Position numbers and translations under genes: made by a program | Source: Cristatella mucedo | Lineage: Eukaryota > Bryozoa > Phylactolaemata > Cristatellidae | Length of the DNA: 64,000 bases | Assembly (NCBI GenBank): GCA_009760855.2 | Contig: WPIO01000036.1 | Location: 3,492,501 to 3,556,500, forward strand | Direction of reading: 5' to 3' | The notes under the pieces: model-generated | The model's input: the letters and a program-made list of their open reading frames with translations, nothing else | Told to the model about the DNA's origin: nothing | Databases searched by the model: none | In this document: piece after piece, positions 44,985 through 55,016 of the stretch | How the letters are laid out: each line of letters starts with the position of its first letter | Position numbering within the stretch: the stretch's first letter is position 1

Positions 44985-45250
44985 ACTCATTACCGACGCA
45001 CGTCACAACGTTCCCTGACATGACAATGTTTAAAAAAACCTTAAAAAGCACCAGTTTATCACAGCCCTTGGCGGGTCTTTGGGATTCGTTCTTCGTGCGC
45101 TTGTACCTGCTTACACTATGCCTGCTGCTTGCGGATGTTACCAGCAGTCATTTGGTAATGCTTTCTATGCAGCATCTGTACAGAGCCTAGAAAAAGATTC
45201 AGTTCTCTGAGGGCACTTTTAAAATGAATTATTATTATTGTTATTATAAA
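44985..45250 (+). mobile_element. LINE-B variant, 3' end
   Basis: CATTACCGACGCACGTCACA, ACGTTCCCTGACATGACAAT, then CTTACACTATGCCTGCTGCT, GCTTGCGGATGTTACCAGCA, GCATCTGTACAGAGCCTAGA, AAAAGATTCAGTTCTCTGAG, GGGCACTTTTAAAATGAATT. The same variant (CTGCTGCTTGCGGATGTTAC) occurs at 52018, defining a LINE-B subfamily. Confidence 0.78.
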
Positions 45251-45304
45251 TACTGTTTTTTATAGGCCATTTGAAAGCGCTCTAAGATTATATGTCTACC
45301 ACTT

Positions 45305-45500
45305 TGAATCCGGGTCTTAGCCAAGGGGTAAGGTGCTCGCGCTTTGTGACCTGACCCTGTGACCCTTTGACCTGACCCAGGTCGTGGGTTCGAGTCCTGG
45401 AGCCGACAATTCCTGTATTGCCGGCTACGCAGGGTACCATGGCCGGAAAAGCTCATTACTACTACATAAGTAAGGCAGTTCAATAAGCTTAACTTTACAT
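45305..45500 (+). mobile_element. SINE1b copy with internal duplication
   Basis: CCGGGTCTTAGCCAAGGGGT, AAGGTGCTCGCGC, TCGTGGGTTCGAGTCCTGGA (box B). TGTGACC..TGACCTGACCC is repeated just before the box B site, expanding the head. Then GCCGACAATTCC, GCTCATTACTACTACATAAG, GGCAGTTCAATAAGCTTA. Confidence 0.7.
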
Positions 45501-45639
45501 TAAATTAGCGGGAAAGAAAGCACGTCAACGGCTTAGTGACAGTGTCCAAAATATTAGCATATTTAAGTTCACAAACGACACCACTCAGACCCATCTATGT
45601 GGAACCAGTAGTTTTTAGCTTTTGTTCAATTTCCTCCAG

Positions 45640-45995
45640 GCGAGGAATTTTTTGTCGTCAGTCGGAAGTGAGTTTCGGGCTATGGGAGCTTACGTACCGA
45701 AGGCGCGGTCTCCGGAGGACATGAGGTAGGTTAGAGGCGCAGCCAAGCGACTTGAGTCACTGTAGTCGGTCTTACGACGATGCCTGACCTGTACCTGTTT
45801 GGAAAGTAGACCGAATAGCTTGGCCGAAGATAGAGCACAAAGAGACCTAAAAGTGAGTGACAAAATCTTGAATTTGGTTCGCTGCTTGATGGGGGCAAGT
45901 GCAGGTCGATGGAAGCGGTGTGAGATGCGCCATTTTTTACTTTCCCGTCAGACTAGCCTGGCTGCAAGAGCCTTGTGCCAGCTGTAAGCGCCATA
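45640..45995 (-). mobile_element. LINE-B-related fragment
   Basis: The minus strand runs through LQLAQGSCSQASLTGK-like, LHLPPSSSEPNSRF-like, FKILSLTFRSLCALSSA and GDRAFGT-like words in LINE-B order. No terminal tail. Confidence 0.65.
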
Positions 45996-46044
45996 TTTTT
46001 TGTAAGCGGAAAGACGTGCAAGTAATAATGATAATAATACTAAT

Positions 46045-46225
46045 AATATTGCTAGCTGACTTAAAAGCCTCTTTTTGAACGGCGGCAGAAGAGCCTTCAC
46101 GGGCTATCGCTACCGCTTGCAGTGGCAATAAAGAACAGCCCGCCGCAGGATTCGAACCAACGGGATCGGGACCGAGGTCGTGAAGAGCAGCTGCCCTACC
46201 TAATGTGCCATCGCGGCTCACGCGA
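46045..46225 (-). mobile_element. SINE1a copy
   Basis: Plus-strand order TAGCTGACTTAAAAGCCTCT, AACGGCGGCAGAAGAGCCTT, CGGGCTATCGCTACCGCTTG, AGCCCGCCGCAGGATTCGAA, GCCCTACCTAATGTGCCATC, GCGGCTC. Full-length, reverse complement. Confidence 0.88.
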
Positions 46226-46764
46226 CGGAAGTCGAGATGAAGGGACGCAGCAAATTACTGGACCGACCTACTACAAAAGGCTGAGAAGGTCTGAGAAGGC
46301 TCGAATATGGATTAAGGTGCGCTCTCGGGAACTGCCGAGATTCAAGTCCGTCGCATTCATCGCGTGCATCGGCGAAGCGTGTGCGACTCGCTGTAGCCGC
46401 GCGCAGCGTCTGCGAATCGTTATCCTCGAGCTTCGAGACGCCGCCTGCTCTGCCAGTACTTGGAAGGCGTGAGCAGGCCGACTAGCAACCGTTACGAGCG
46501 CGCTGTGCTTGAGGCTTACGGACTTCAGAGCTCACGAGCCGTTATAGCACGTTCATAGCATTCGATGTCCCATGACTCGAATCATTGCATGGGACCCTTA
46601 CCAGTCATGACGAGAAAGTCTCATCCCTTATGACTAATCTTGGTGAGCATCGGAGCCAAAGAATGCCTCGCTGTAAGGACTGTTATAAAGCGCATGCACC
46701 ATTCCAAAAGTTGATTGATTTCGCACTGAATTGGCTGCTCGCTCTTCTGCCATTGGAAATTCTG
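46226..46764. other. No gene recognised
   Basis: Moderately GC-rich to 46560. Short frames without recognisable domains. Confidence 0.4.
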
Positions 46765-46920
46765 GAGATAAAATATAATTCATTTGTATAGCGCCCCAAG
46801 AGAACCTAATCTCTATTCAGGCGCTTCGCAAATGCCTCGGGGCTCGAGCCCACGACCTCAGCCAGACCTTGGTCCCCGGGGCGAGCACCTTAACCGCTAG
46901 ATCAAGCCAGCTCGGCAGAT
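46765..46920 (-). mobile_element. SINE2 copy
   Basis: AATATAATTCATTTGTATAG, CGCCCCAAGAGAACCTAATC, TCTATTCAGGCGCTTCGCAA, GGGGCTCGAGCCCACGACC, GGGGCGAGCACCTTAACCGC, TAGATCAAGCCAGCTCGG. Nearly consensus, complete. Confidence 0.92.
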
Positions 46921-47144
46921 ATTCACTCCGTGCTAAAATTTGACGAATTAAGGAACGGCGTGATTCCAACTGGAGCGAATTGCAGATGAGCACTGTGCTG
47001 AACTTGGTCCAATTGCAGTAGAGCGCATAGCGTCAATGGCAGCGCTGCGATAATACCGATTGACGTGCGACGTGCGTCTATAGAGAGCGTCGCCACCCTG
47101 GGTACAGATGCAGCTCGTTTTAAGCAATGGTTTTTTGGCAGCGA

Positions 47145-47280
47145 GGTTTGGCCCAGCGGTTAAGGTGCTCACCCCGACAGAGGTCGTGGGCACGAGCCCT
47201 GAGGCATATGTGAAGCGCCTGAATATAGGGTAAGTTATCTTAGAGCAATATAAAAATGAATCATATTGGTTATATTATGG
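47145..47280 (+). mobile_element. SINE2 copy with shortened head
   Basis: GAGGTTTGGCCCAGCGGTTA, AGGTGCTCACCCCGACAGAG, GTCGTGGGCACGAGCCC, GGCATATGTGAAGCGCCTGA, ATATAGGGTAAGTTATCTTA. About 15 bp are missing in the middle of the head compared with 34655. Confidence 0.85.
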
Positions 47281-47344
47281 TCTGAACGTCTGAAAAGTCG
47301 TAGGCTCGGGAGACCAAATTGAAGTACTGCTCGTAGCTGTGACG

Positions 47345-48320
47345 GCGGCTGTCAAACTAAACCACGATAAAATGGAACCGCTACTCGTAGAGACGCCCTA
47401 AGCTTGCGGCTGGACTAGAAGGCTCTGCTCTTCTAGTAGGTGATGCTTTGCGCGACCATCACCGCGTGCTCAGAATTTAGGCGTCGTCTTCGACAGCTGC
47501 CTAAATTTTGAGAAGCTCCGTTCAGAGGACTGCTTCTACAGCTAGCCATGACGTCCAATCCCTATCTAAGATTAAGACCTGTCTTCCACAGTGGCTTTCC
47601 AACAATTGAACTAGCTCCTTGGTTCTGTCTCGGCTAGATTATCGCAATTCCATTTTGGCTGAGCTACCAAAAAAAGCCACTAGGCTATTGCAGCTGGCGA
47701 TGAATATGATGGCAAGACTAGCTTACAAGTCCGAGGGATTTGACCATGCGTTTCTTTTCCTGAAAGAGCTAGGATGGCTCTGCTGGCTGATCAAAGAATG
47801 CAGAGAAAAGTTCGTACGCTGGCCCGCAAGGCCCATCCTTGGCTTGGCTCCTTCGCACCTAGCTGAACTGCTGCACCAGTATCAGTGTCTCCTCGTGCCA
47901 TCAGGTCCTGTATAGACAATGCACGAGCTGTTTAATTCCTACACCTAAAGAGCGTCGGCAGCCGAAGCTATTTAGCTCTTCAGGTCCTAGACTGTAAGTG
48001 CATCTTGCTTCAACGATTCTTACGCAACGACATCTACTCTCCTGCTGCTGCCGACTGTGGCGCACCTTGTCCAGCTGATACTACCGGTCCCGAGCTGCTA
48101 CTTCCGTGTTACTCAACTTTTCAACACCTCAACTTCTCTCCTGACTCAGCTATGCCTCCCGCGTTCTCTTTGTTGCGTGAGATGAAGTCTGCTGGCAACC
48201 GAGTGCGTACCGAAAGTCGCTTAGGCTTCAAGTTCGCTAAGAAAAACTCTCCTGCGTAGCACCCACGCTGTCTTCGTGACTTTGTGGGGTTACAGACGGA
48301 GATGCATCGGTGAAGATGAT
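47345..48320 (+). mobile_element. LINE-A copy, 3' third
   Basis: Starts in LNHDKMEPLLV-like (RT motif D region), then GDALRDHHRVLRI..VVFDSCLNFE, VLSRLDYRNSILAELPKKAT, LAMNMMARLAYKSEGFDH, GLAPSHLAELLHQYQ, LPRFLRNDIYSP, GSRVRTESRLGFKFAKKNSPA, then TTTGTGGGGTTACAGACGGA. Frameshifted several times. 3' UTR as in the 38735 copy. Confidence 0.85.
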
Positions 48321-48374
48321 GGCTCACAAGACGGCCACAACGGCAGCTGCCAAGAAATGGCCTGAAACTTCTCG

Positions 48375-48465
48375 GTATTAATAGGATAAGTTATAATGAC
48401 ATCTCTAGAGCGCCCTAAGAGAACTAAAGCTCTTTCTATTGCCTTTAGATATCCTACAAAGTAAG
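48375..48465 (-). mobile_element. LINE-B 3' tail, diverged
   Basis: CATCTCTAGAGCGCCCTAAG, AGAACTAAAGCTCTTTCTAT, TGCCTTTAGATATCC. Diverged tail. Confidence 0.6.
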
Positions 48466-48938
48466 AGCGGCGCAGCAGCGAGCTGTTAACTTTAAGGATA
48501 ATAGTTCATTTCTATTGGGCTCAATATAAAGTGCAACTATGATTAGGCTCTCTGAACGGGCCAAAAAGGTAAGGGCGGGAATGAAAGCAGACTGAACCTT
48601 GACCTTACCTGGAGCTTACCAGCAGTGTCGCTCTAAGAAAACTGATGGTTTGCCGTCTGGTTCAAGACGGGAGGGGGCACGATACAGTCTAGGACCTGAA
48701 GAGGCTAGCGATGTGGCGTGACCCTGCGCGTTGACATCTACCAACCAACGGTTAGGCTGGGTTCTGTTTTATCCTACCCAGGGCGAGGACGGCAAGAGTT
48801 CAAGGAGAGAGCTCTGAAAGGTTACATGACCATGATGCATAAACTAGATTATGACAGCCCTAGATATTCTTACGGCCTCACGAATGATAACCTAGCGGAA
48901 TCGGACATGTCAAAATCCATAATTTAGAAAGTATAGCT
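48466..48938. other. No gene recognised
   Basis: A short plus-strand frame (48718-48927) has no recognisable domain. No clear repeats. Confidence 0.4.
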
Positions 48939-49078
48939 TGTAACGATAAGACGCAGCACAACGAACAGACCACGTTTATTGGCAACCATCTTATGTCGGC
49001 TCCAGGACCGCACCGCGAGCGAGGCCTCTCCTGATTGGTCACGTTGTTGTGGCTCCGCCCGATAGCTCTGTTATCACA
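48939..49078 (-). mobile_element. Putative solo LTR (140 bp)
   Basis: On the minus strand it starts TGTGATAACAGAGC, has ACCAATCAGGAG (a CCAAT box), GCCAATAAACGTGG (poly(A) signal AATAAA) and ends CTTATCGTTACA. TG..CA ends, promoter-like then poly(A) signal order and compact size fit a solo LTR. I found no matching target-site duplication in the flanks and no internal region, so it could also be an ordinary small regulatory element. Confidence 0.4.
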
Positions 49079-49194
49079 AATGGGATTAAACAATTGGATG
49101 TAGCAGCTAGTTAGTAAGCTGCTTTCTGCGCTTCGAGTCAGAGGGTTGTACTTTGGGTAGCGAGCGTGTCACGTGCTACGGCTGGTGCTGTACA

Positions 49195-49365
49195 CGTGTC
49201 GCCATCTGCGACTTGACTGTGCAACTAAAGTGGTCGTTTAACGAAATGTCACTTTGGAACAGATTAGCACCAATAGATTTCTCGCACACGCAACAGGAGA
49301 TGAGATGCTGGCAGAGCCGATTTTCCAATTTACGAATCGCACTTCGTTTACATATGACCACCCAC
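49195..49365 (-). mobile_element. LINE-B fragment
   Basis: Minus strand: RKLENRLCQHLIS, ANLFQSDISLNDHFSCTVKS. Matches ARNLGVIFQSDLSLDDHISSTVKS of the copy at 61620. Short, with one shift. Confidence 0.75.
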
Positions 49366-50110
49366 CTAAATACGCTGCTCGCGCAAAAGCGGGCCAGCCC
49401 GGAGCCGTCTTTAAAGTCGTAGTGAGTGGATATGCGGCAGGGCTCTTTCGGTAACTGCAGCCCGCCAGCCAGGCATCGTCGTCGAGACGTTCCGATCGCC
49501 GGATGCAGTATGCCGCCGCAGCCGCCGCCGCAGCCGCAGCTGCCACCGCGGGTAGCGCCTAATGTCACCGTCGCTGCCCCTGAGGGTACGGGCACCTCGA
49601 CTCGATTAAGCGGTAAACACCGGTGCGCACGCGCGAGTGCTTTTCGGGACTCGAGCGGTGGCGGCTCCTCGCAAGTTATCGCGAAGTTTCACGCAACCGC
49701 GAGTAGAAGCCTCCGGAAGGAACGTTCGCTGGGGCAGGCGCCGAGGGGTACGGACATTCCCCTTCCTCCCCCCCCCGCTGGGGTAGGACAGTCCCCCCCC
49801 TCTTTGGTAGGGCATTTCCTCCTCTCCCGTACGGAAATGCCACGGTATACAATTTCTTGCTTACATATCTTGTAAAATATTATATAGTATATAATATATA
49901 ACGTATTCCTACATTGTAGTCAATAGACATGCGGTGGCTGCGGCCCTGCTTTTCGGCCAATCACCGAGTGCAAGGTCAAAGCTCTGACCCGGGCGGCCAC
50001 CAGCAGCAGACGCTATCGGCAGCAGCCGCGAGCTTGTAGCAGTATCCTCGGCCGCCACCGACGCCGCCGCCCCTCCCGACATTGGAACCGCCGGCTACCG
50101 CCCGTCCAAA

Positions 50111-50146
<36 letters not shown>

Positions 50147-50340
50147 AGTTGTTGAAGCACCGGGCGTCGCGTCGGCCGACGCCGCCGCCACCGCCGTCGA
50201 AGTCATTGCTGCACCGGGCGTCGCACGTCGACCGCCGCCGCCGACGCCGCGCTGGCCGTACCGCCTCCGTTAATCGTGCTATCGAGTTACCGCTTATACT
50301 GAGTGGATCTTACTTCAATAGAGCGCGAAGTTCATTTGAT
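49366..50340. other. CpG-rich region, no gene recognised
   Basis: GC-rich with several overlapping Pro/Ala/Arg-rich frames on both strands, none recognisable. Includes C-runs at 49780-49800 and the CCG repeat at 50112-50147. The 49850-49910 segment is strongly AT-rich. It may be a promoter region without a visible coding partner. Confidence 0.4.
50112..50147. repeat. (CCG)n trinucleotide repeat
   Basis: Twelve consecutive GCC/CCG units. Both strands would encode poly-Ala, poly-Pro, poly-Gly or poly-Arg, so open frames here are not evidence of a gene. CCG repeats are more often found in expressed or CpG-island DNA. Confidence 0.93.
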
Positions 50341-50345
50341 CATAA

Positions 50346-50600
50346 ATATAGAATAATAATGCACTTGATAAAGCGCCCTCAGAGAACTCAATCTCTTTCT
50401 AGGCGCTTTACATTTGCTTCAAAGTGAAATGCAATTGAATGGTAAGTAAAACCATGTATGAAAAACAAACAAAATGAATAATATGGTTAGCCTTTCGTAT
50501 AGTATAGACAGCCTTTCCAATCTCTGAATCACACTGGGTTTGCCCATAACTAGTAAGTTAGTTTTGTCATCGTTTAGTTTTAGAAAATTTGCTGACATGA
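50346..50600 (-). mobile_element. LINE-B copy with internal deletion
   Basis: The tail (AATAATAATGCACTTGATAA, AGCGCCCTCAGAGAACTCAA, TCTCTTTCTAGGCGCTTTAC) and 3' UTR join at about 50485 to an RT block (LKLNDDKTNLLVMGKPSVIQ, KLERLS). The C-terminal third of the protein is missing between them. Confidence 0.85.
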
Positions 50601-51545
50601 GTTCCAGTTGTATCTTTAGTGCCAAGTCGTGATGTGTGACAAGAAGAGTTTTACAGGCACATATTTCGTTGTGCAGCTCTGTTCCATCAATGTTTGAACA
50701 AAAGAAGGCTCCAAGATCTATACATCGCTGACGGAGTTTGGTCAAGTTTCTTCAAAAGCTTCTTAACTTCCACCAAAAAACCAAATTTGGCATCAAGATC
50801 TGTGAGCCAGGCAAACTTATTCTTGTAATTTCTTTTCGAAGATTTCGTCTATACTGTCATTCATGGTTCTTGAAATTTCCTCCTCTGCCGAGAGACCAAC
50901 AGCTTGAGAGAGTTCTCCAGGCATTCAGGCATTCTTTACAGGTGTCCTTCGGCGGATTCCTCGTTCAACTGCACGCCAAAATCTCCTTTTGGCACTACAG
51001 TAGCAGCGATTCCTGGCACAAGTCTTTTTGAAGTCTTTGCAACTCAATCTCAAGAGAGTGACGGTCACAAAAGTTGTCTTTTAAGTTCGTCTTTGGATCC
51101 TGCAGTCTTTTCTAAGCGGTCAATCTTCCTTAACATGCTGTATCAAAAATGGCAGCAGAGCGTAAAACTTCAAGTTCTAAATACAATGTAGGAGACTGCT
51201 ATACAATACAATGAGATGCAATGTAGGAGACTGCTAGCTTCACTTATATTTTCAAGGGTTCCACTTGTGTCCTTAGACATTTGCTCCTAAAGACCTACAA
51301 TGCTGCTCAGTATATCATCGATGGCTTTCACAGCCTCCACTCTTGCACTCCATCTTGTTGCAGAATCATGTTTGACGATGACGGCCAAGACTTTCTTCAG
51401 TTATTTTCTCCTCAGAGTTAACGTTGAAAAGAATAAGCATGTGCTCTCTAGTTCCAAAAAAGGTAATGACAAAGGAATCTTGACTTGCAGCATAAACTCT
51501 TGCCAGGTTCAAGCTGTGGTTATCCCAATTTACAAAGATTGCCTT
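50600..51545 (-). pseudogene. Possible decayed hAT-like transposase relic
   Basis: Near 50590-50745 the minus strand reads LRQRCIDLGAFFCSNIDGTE, LHNEICACKTLL. This resembles the DIDG-x-EL-x-x-EI pattern of C-terminal hAT transposase regions. The rest (50750-51540) has short coding-like runs such as AEEEISRTMNDSIDEIF on the minus strand, interrupted by stops. I cannot place catalytic residues or terminal repeats, so the call is tentative. Confidence 0.3.
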
Positions 51546-51547
51546 AC

Positions 51548-51665
51548 AATAATAATAATAATAATAATAATGCACTTGATAAAGCGCCCTTAGAGAACTC
51601 AATCTCTTTCTAGACGCTTGACATTTGCGGCAAAAGAAACACGATCGAATGGTGAGTGGAATCAT
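51548..51665 (-). mobile_element. LINE-B 3' tail
   Basis: An AAT run, TGCACTTGATAAAGCGCCCT, TAGAGAACTCAATCTCTTTC, TAGACGCTTGACATTTGCGG, then AAAGAAACACGATCGAATGG. Close to consensus. Confidence 0.88.
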
Positions 51666-52014
51666 GCTTGATAAATAACATCCAGTTTCTGGACAGTTTT
51701 CTCTTTTGGACACCTGACAAATGGCCAGACTTGACAGCTGCGTTGTCGTAGCACAGACAATCAAGTAAGCCCAGCTTGTGAGGCCTTATAGTGTGTCGGT
51801 GCTCAGCCACGGCACGCTGGCTCGCCCTTGACGGGGCGTAGCACGCCGGGCTTGCCCTATCGCGACGCAGCCCGCCTGGGGCAGGCAGGATCGGACGAGC
51901 GGACGGGAAAGGCAGTTGGAACGCGGACGGAGAGGTGTGCGGCCGTGTGCATTTTTCGCTTCTGCAAGCGCTAGCCGAATGCACGGTAGTTAAAGCCCCC
52001 TCGGTATTTCCGTG
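51666..52014. other. No gene recognised
   Basis: GC-rich between about 51800 and 51970. No recognisable frame or repeat. Confidence 0.4.
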
Positions 52015-52295
52015 TCATTGCGTGTGTGCCACCAGAGCACGTCACAACGTCCCCTGACATGTAATTTAAAAATAATCTTAAAACGCACCTTTTTGTTACA
52101 GCATTTGATGGGTCTTGGTGATTCGTCCTTCGTGTGCACATACCTGCTTACACTGTGCCTGCTGCTTGCGGATGTTACCACCAAACATTTGGTAATGCTT
52201 TATATGCAGCATCTGTAAAATGTCTAGAGAGATTTTCAGTTTCCTGAGGGCCCTATTCAAATGTATTATTATCATCATCATCATTATTATTATCA
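52015..52295 (+). mobile_element. LINE-B variant, 3' end
   Basis: GTGTGCCACCAGAGCACGTC, ACAACGTCCCCTGACATG, CTTACACTGTGCCTGCTGCT, TGCGGATGTTACCACCAAAC, GCATCTGTAAAATGTCTAGA, GAGATTTTCAGTTTCCTGAG, GGCCCTATTCAAATG, ATTATT run. Same subfamily as 44985. Confidence 0.8.
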
Positions 52296-52296
52296 G

Positions 52297-52440
52297 AGCG
52301 TAATGTAAGGTATCTCCGTCGGTAACTCCACAAAGTCATAAAGACCATGTGGGTGTTACGCAGGAGAGTTTTGTATAGCGAACTCACAGCCTAAGTGGCT
52401 TTCGGTACGCATTCGGTAGCCAACCATTACGGCTTGGTCT
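52297..52440 (-). mobile_element. LINE-A 3' tail
   Basis: AGGTATCTCCGTCGGTAACT, CCACAAAGTCATAAAGACCA, TGTGGGTGTTACGCAGGAGA, AGTTTTGTATAGCGAACTCA, CGGTACGCATTCGGTAGCCA. Reverse complement of the LINE-A end at 40930-41060, directly abutting an oppositely oriented LINE-B tail. Confidence 0.9.
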
Positions 52441-52650
52441 AAGTATGTGGGCATGCTTTACGAGCTCACGCAGCAATAGTCAAGTCAATTGAAACAAGAA
52501 TGCGCTCGAATTCAAGATTGGCATTCTCATATGAAAAAGTTGAGAAAAAAAATATGCACGATCCATTTGGCTTTTGGCGCCCCCTTGGCCTTGGCGCCCG
52601 GGTACATCTTTCCCCCCTGCCCAAGCCATGTTACCCCTCTGTGTGGCCGA

Positions 52651-52932
52651 TGCTGTGTGCATCTGCGGCTTCTACTGTTGTAATTAGCTAAGCGCCTTGA
52701 CACGAACGTGCACGCCTCACCTGTGGCCAATAGCCATTGGCGAAGCGCAGCGTCAGGCCACTAATGCAGATTCTATTTCGCGACGTCCGCTGCAGTTGAT
52801 CGGGCTCCCATAGATATGTGCCCGTTGAGAGTAAGAAAGGAGAGTCTCGTTTACCGAGCACGTGCGCCCGCCGTGTCTCCGCGAGACTCCCACTAGAGCA
52901 GCCGCCGCCTCTGGAGACACTGTCATACAGCA
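52651..52932 (+). repeat. 5' LTR
   Basis: TGCTGTGTGC..TACAGCA. Shares GAGAGTAAGAAAGGAGAGTC, TCGTTTACCG, CACGTGCGCCCG and GCGAGACTCCCACTAGA with the 3' copy. Confidence 0.88.
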
Positions 52933-52934
52933 AC

Positions 52935-52952
52935 TGGTAGCAGAGAATGGTT
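52935..52952 (+). other. Primer-binding site for initiator tRNA-Met
   Basis: TGGTAGCAGAGAATGGTT. The expected complement of the tRNA-iMet 3' end is TGGTAGCAGAGGATGGTT, so 17 of 18 bases match. Confidence 0.85.
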
Positions 52953-54339
52953 TACTCAAGCCGAAAAGAGTACCAGACCTACTATGGTCTAGACGGGACG
53001 CCTGCACTGTGGTAAGAAATGTTTAACGGCGGACCGAACTTTATGCCTAGGCTTCTAACACTTGAGAAGGCCGTAGCAAGGCAAAATATTTCGATGCCGT
53101 TAAAACATGTGCTAGTGTGTCTGGGCGATAACTCGATACACAGTTAGGGCGATCAGCCAGCCGACGTAAAGCAAGATTACCTCAAGCTGCGAAACGAGTT
53201 AATTCTGATCTTCTCGTGATTGACGCATAAGGAGGCCGAGCTTGAGGCCGAGATGCTTCGTCTGGAGCTGTAGCAGCTCGCCGGAGCCGAGACCAGGACT
53301 AAGCTAGGCGACGAGCCAGCTTCGTCACCGCTCGATCTCGCCGTCAACTGCCCGCAGGCGTCTCGGCGCAGAGTACAGAGGAGCACCGCGAGATAGCGGT
53401 CAGCGGCGAGGCGATAGTATCCCGTGACCAGGCGCAGGCAGCCCACGAGAGTGATGTCTTAGCTGCAATGCGCTGCAGCGACAGCGTCGCCCCGCGCGGT
53501 AGCGAAATGCGTCCGTGAGAGCGACGTCTTGGCCACCGAGCGTCGAGCGTCGGCGAAGAGCATCTCAATGGCCGCGGAGAGATCAGCCAGCGCCGACAGC
53601 GTCTCGGTGGTGAAGAGCACCCGCACGAGCGTCTCGGTGCAGAGCGCAGAAGAGGGGCACCGCGAGATCAGCGGCGGCAGCGGCGGCGGCGAGGCGATAG
53701 CAGCAAGGCGACGAGGTGCAAGCTGCCCGCGAGCGAAGCAGCGAGAGCTCTCTCGGTGCTGCGGCGGCGAAGGGCAGCAGTGAGAGCTTTGCCGAGGCGA
53801 AGCGCAGCAGCGAGAGAGCGTTTTGGCGGCGAGGAGCACCTGCGAGAGCGTCTCGGATGCAGAGCGGTGGGAGCGCAACTGCGAGATCGACTCGGCGGAG
53901 TGGAACTCCGAGGACGGCCATAATGATTCGGAGTGTTTTTCGAAGGGCATGATCGGCCGGCGACGAGCGCGAGAGACCGGCCATCGGGGCTCGAACGAAG
54001 GTGACCAACGGGAACCGCCTGACAGAGGGAGCGGTGCCCCACCTTTGCCTATAGGTGGGCAGCAACTACGACCCGCTGCTCGAGAGGGGCAGAGCTGATG
54101 TGCGCCTCCAGCGAGTGGCTGTCGCGTAGCCTGCACCTCATCCAAGCCGATCGGAGCTCGTTATTGTTAAACTAATATCCTGACAAAGCCCGAACGACAA
54201 ACCGCTGGACAAGGCGCCGCTTGAATAGGCAGATGAGGACGCTGGGAGCCAATGGCCACACGACGTTCCAGTCGTGAGGGCCGCCTCCTCCCCAGCTAGG
54301 CTGGTGGACTATGAAATATATTTTCTATGTGGGAAGGGA

Positions 54340-54622
54340 TGCTGTGTGCGCCTGTGGCTTCAGCTGTTGTGATTAGCGAAGCGCCATGACACTAATGTAT
54401 ATGCCTCACGTCTGGCCAATAGTTAAGCCATTGAAGCAGCACAGCGTCAGGCCACTAATGCAGATTATATTTCACGACGTCCGCTACAATTGATTGGGCT
54501 CTCATATATGTGGCCCTTGAGAGTAAGAAAGGAGAGTCTCGTTTACCGCGCACGTGCGCCCGCTTTGTCTGCGCGAGACTCCCACTAGAACAGCCGCCAC
54601 ACGGAGACATTGTCGCACAGCA
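54340..54622 (+). repeat. 3' LTR
   Basis: Direct repeat of 52651-52932, preceded by the purine tract GGGAAGGGA. Ends CACAGCA. Confidence 0.88.
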
Positions 54623-54942
54623 CCGCAATGCTCTGCAGTACAAGCTTGAGTACCCGAAAGCATACAGCCGTACTTGACCTGCTCGAGGTAGTTCAATGGC
54701 CGCCCCTGGTTTCAAGCCTTTACCGATAGTCTCGGTTAGGGGCTTGTCCAATATACAGGTTGGTACTGCAGCACGGGCGTCTAGCGGAAGCGAAAACTGA
54801 GGCAAAAACCAATGCCGATATAAGTGAAACTTTTGGAATGTCGCAATATTCTGGCAGCTATCTAATTCTTCTCGTAACTGGCTAATTATGCGGGACATTT
54901 GTTGATCGGAATAACTTAAGGGTAACAGCCGCTTCGACACGG

Positions 54943-55016
54943 GTCTCTGTGGCGCAACTGGTTAGCGCGTACGGCTGTTAACCGTAAGGTTGGTGGTTCG
55001 AGCCTACCCAGGGACG
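54943..55016 (+). tRNA. tRNA-Asn (GTT), copy 1
   Basis: A 74-nt cloverleaf. Acceptor GTCTCTG pairs with CAGGGAC (one G-T wobble), D arm GCGC-AACTGGTTA-GCGC, anticodon loop CTGTTAA with anticodon GTT, T loop TTCGAGC, discriminator G. No intron. One C-to-T change gives a G-T wobble in the T stem (CTACC instead of CCACC). A T-run near 55025-55035 can serve as the Pol III terminator. Confidence 0.96.

Larger units (their letters stand above)
52651..54622 (+). mobile_element. Short LTR retrotransposon, non-autonomous
   Basis: Two similar direct repeats, 282 and 283 bp, bound about 1.4 kb. Both start TGCTGTGTGC and end in CAGCA. Two bases after the left repeat is TGGTAGCAGAGAATGGTT (52935-52952), complementary to the 3' end of eukaryotic initiator tRNA-Met with one mismatch. 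A purine tract (GGGAAGGGA, 54331-54339) abuts the right repeat. The internal region has no protease, RT or integrase and is filled by imperfect GAG-CGTCTCGG-type repeats (about 53340-53880), so the element cannot be autonomous (TRIM/LARD-like). The repeats differ at many sites, so the insertion is old. Flanks (GCCGA before, CCGCA after) give no clean target duplication. Confidence 0.85.

Noticed and set aside
48939-49078. Helicase- or tRNA-related promoter
   Set aside because: No gene starts nearby in either direction. The LTR-like reading is kept only as a low-confidence call.
49426-50273. Pro/Ala-rich frames including a poly-Ala frame
   Set aside because: Driven by CpG-rich and CCG-repeat sequence, open on both strands. 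No signal peptide or motif.
53459-54145. 228-codon minus-strand frame
   Set aside because: Lies on the antisense of the repeat-filled interior of an LTR element, and is overlapped by other equally open frames.
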